A stretch of 53,954 nt of DNA, taken from positions 1 to 53,954 of the forward strand of contig JAJYIT010000029.1 in NCBI GenBank assembly GCA_021789975.1. The letters run 5' to 3'. The notes beneath the pieces are model-generated. The model was not told the origin of the DNA. It saw only the letters and a list, made by a program, of their open reading frames with translations, and searched no databases. The stretch is from Bacteroidota bacterium (GTDB lineage Bacteria > Bacteroidota > Ignavibacteria > Kryptoniales > JAKASW01). The stretch's first letter is position 1, and every line of letters begins with the position of its first letter. Of this stretch, positions 53,561 through 53,954 are shown piece after piece. The translations under genes and the position numbers were made by a program.

Positions 53561-53954
53561 ATGAAGATTATTCTGTGTAGTGGCCTTCTCGTAGTGTCGC
53601 TGACTACAATGTCCTTTTGCCAGGGAGTCAGGATTATTTCGGAAGGGCCAAACTCAGTGACTATCGAAGTGATGCCCGACTCCATCGGTGTTGACACGAT
53701 CACTTCAAGCGGACAATCATACCTCGATCTCTCCTTCAAAGGCGCGCTCACGGAATATAACTCGACTGCCACTTTCACGAGGCAGTTCATCCCTTTGTTA
53801 TTGGGAGTGTTCTCAAAAAGTCTGAGCGTTCAGGTACTTCAAACCGACTATAGCTCCGTTGCCATGCTGCCACCGGTTCGCGGCCGCGCTCTACCTCCAG
53901 GCGTGTCGGGTGCTGAAATCAGGCCGCGGGCAGTGTCGCAATTTGTTTCATTCG
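53561..53954 (+). CDS. secreted protein, N-terminal fragment (possibly peptidase C25/type IX cargo)
   Basis: The frame runs off the window end (131 codons seen). A signal peptide is clear (MKIILCSGLLVVSLTTMSFCQG). The mature part is beta-rich and includes PRAVSQFVSF at the edge and a proline-rich stretch LPPVRGRALPPG. This pattern resembles the propeptide region of gingipain-type C25 peptidases and other type IX secretion cargo, but only the first part is visible, so the family call is weak. GGGGGA lies four to five bases before the ATG. Confidence 0.5.
   Translation, partial: MKIILCSGLLVVSLTTMSFCQGVRIISEGPNSVTIEVMPDSIGVDTITSSGQSYLDLSFKGALTEYNSTATFTRQFIPLLLGVFSKSLSVQVLQTDYSSVAMLPPVRGRALPPGVSGAEIRPRAVSQFVSF

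Overview
The base composition looks balanced by eye, and gene starts mostly carry clear GGAGG-like ribosome binding sites. The gene families are typical of the Bacteroidota/Chlorobi/Ignavibacteria side of the tree: tandem FtsX/MacB-type permeases, a DUF5683-like envelope protein, a DUF2723 (GT117/TMEM260-like) glycosyltransferase, a prolyl oligopeptidase, and a possible C25/type-IX-type secreted protein at the right edge. Strong Shine-Dalgarno motifs argue for an Ignavibacteria/Kryptonia/Chlorobi-like lineage rather than classical Bacteroidia. That placement is inference; no rRNA is present.

Layout. 0-6.1 kb: two adjacent FtsX-type permeases (the first lacks its N-terminus) and a DUF5683-like exported protein. 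6.2-13.2 kb: TVP38/VTT membrane protein, large hybrid histidine kinase, prolyl oligopeptidase, DoxX. 13.2-16.4 kb: a decay zone with a relic YbaK deacylase, GC-rich palindromes, and an ABC exporter whose ATPase is frameshifted and whose permease has an in-frame TGA. 16.4-20.5 kb: PhzF, an HEXXH membrane protein, a Dabb protein, and an intact ABC-2 exporter with a LolA-like protein. 21.0-24.4 kb: two cytochrome-like lipoproteins, then a fluoride riboswitch with terminator controlling crcB and a DUF190 gene, with a dead dynamin-like GTPase in the leader and a dead phosphoesterase downstream. 24.5-30 kb: lgt, DUF192, pyrophosphatase, an exported heavy-metal-associated protein, an octahaem cytochrome (HAO-like, frameshifted in its first haem motif) coupled to an internally duplicated 8-TM protein, and a ZnuBC-like transporter. 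31.4-41.7 kb (minus strand): MFS, YdiJ-type FAD/FeS dehydrogenase, CDF transporter, GT9, methyltransferase, DUF2723 protein. 41.8-50.3 kb: a tRNA-Arg pseudogene split by a palindromic element and an intact tRNA-Arg, proS, aldehyde dehydrogenase, a lipoprotein, dnaE, thioredoxin, glutaredoxin-like. 50.4-54 kb: dienelactone hydrolase, decaying Dpp ATPases, tRNA-Glu, a 68-bp tandem repeat, and a partial secreted protein.

The strongest themes are a complete fluoride-response locus, a candidate membrane-coupled octahaem nitrogen-oxide enzyme, and many disrupted accessory genes (about ten) beside long intact core genes (dnaE, proS, DUF2723, the FAD/FeS dehydrogenase). The contrast suggests real pseudogenisation of transport and quality-control functions, although homopolymer indels could partly be assembly errors.
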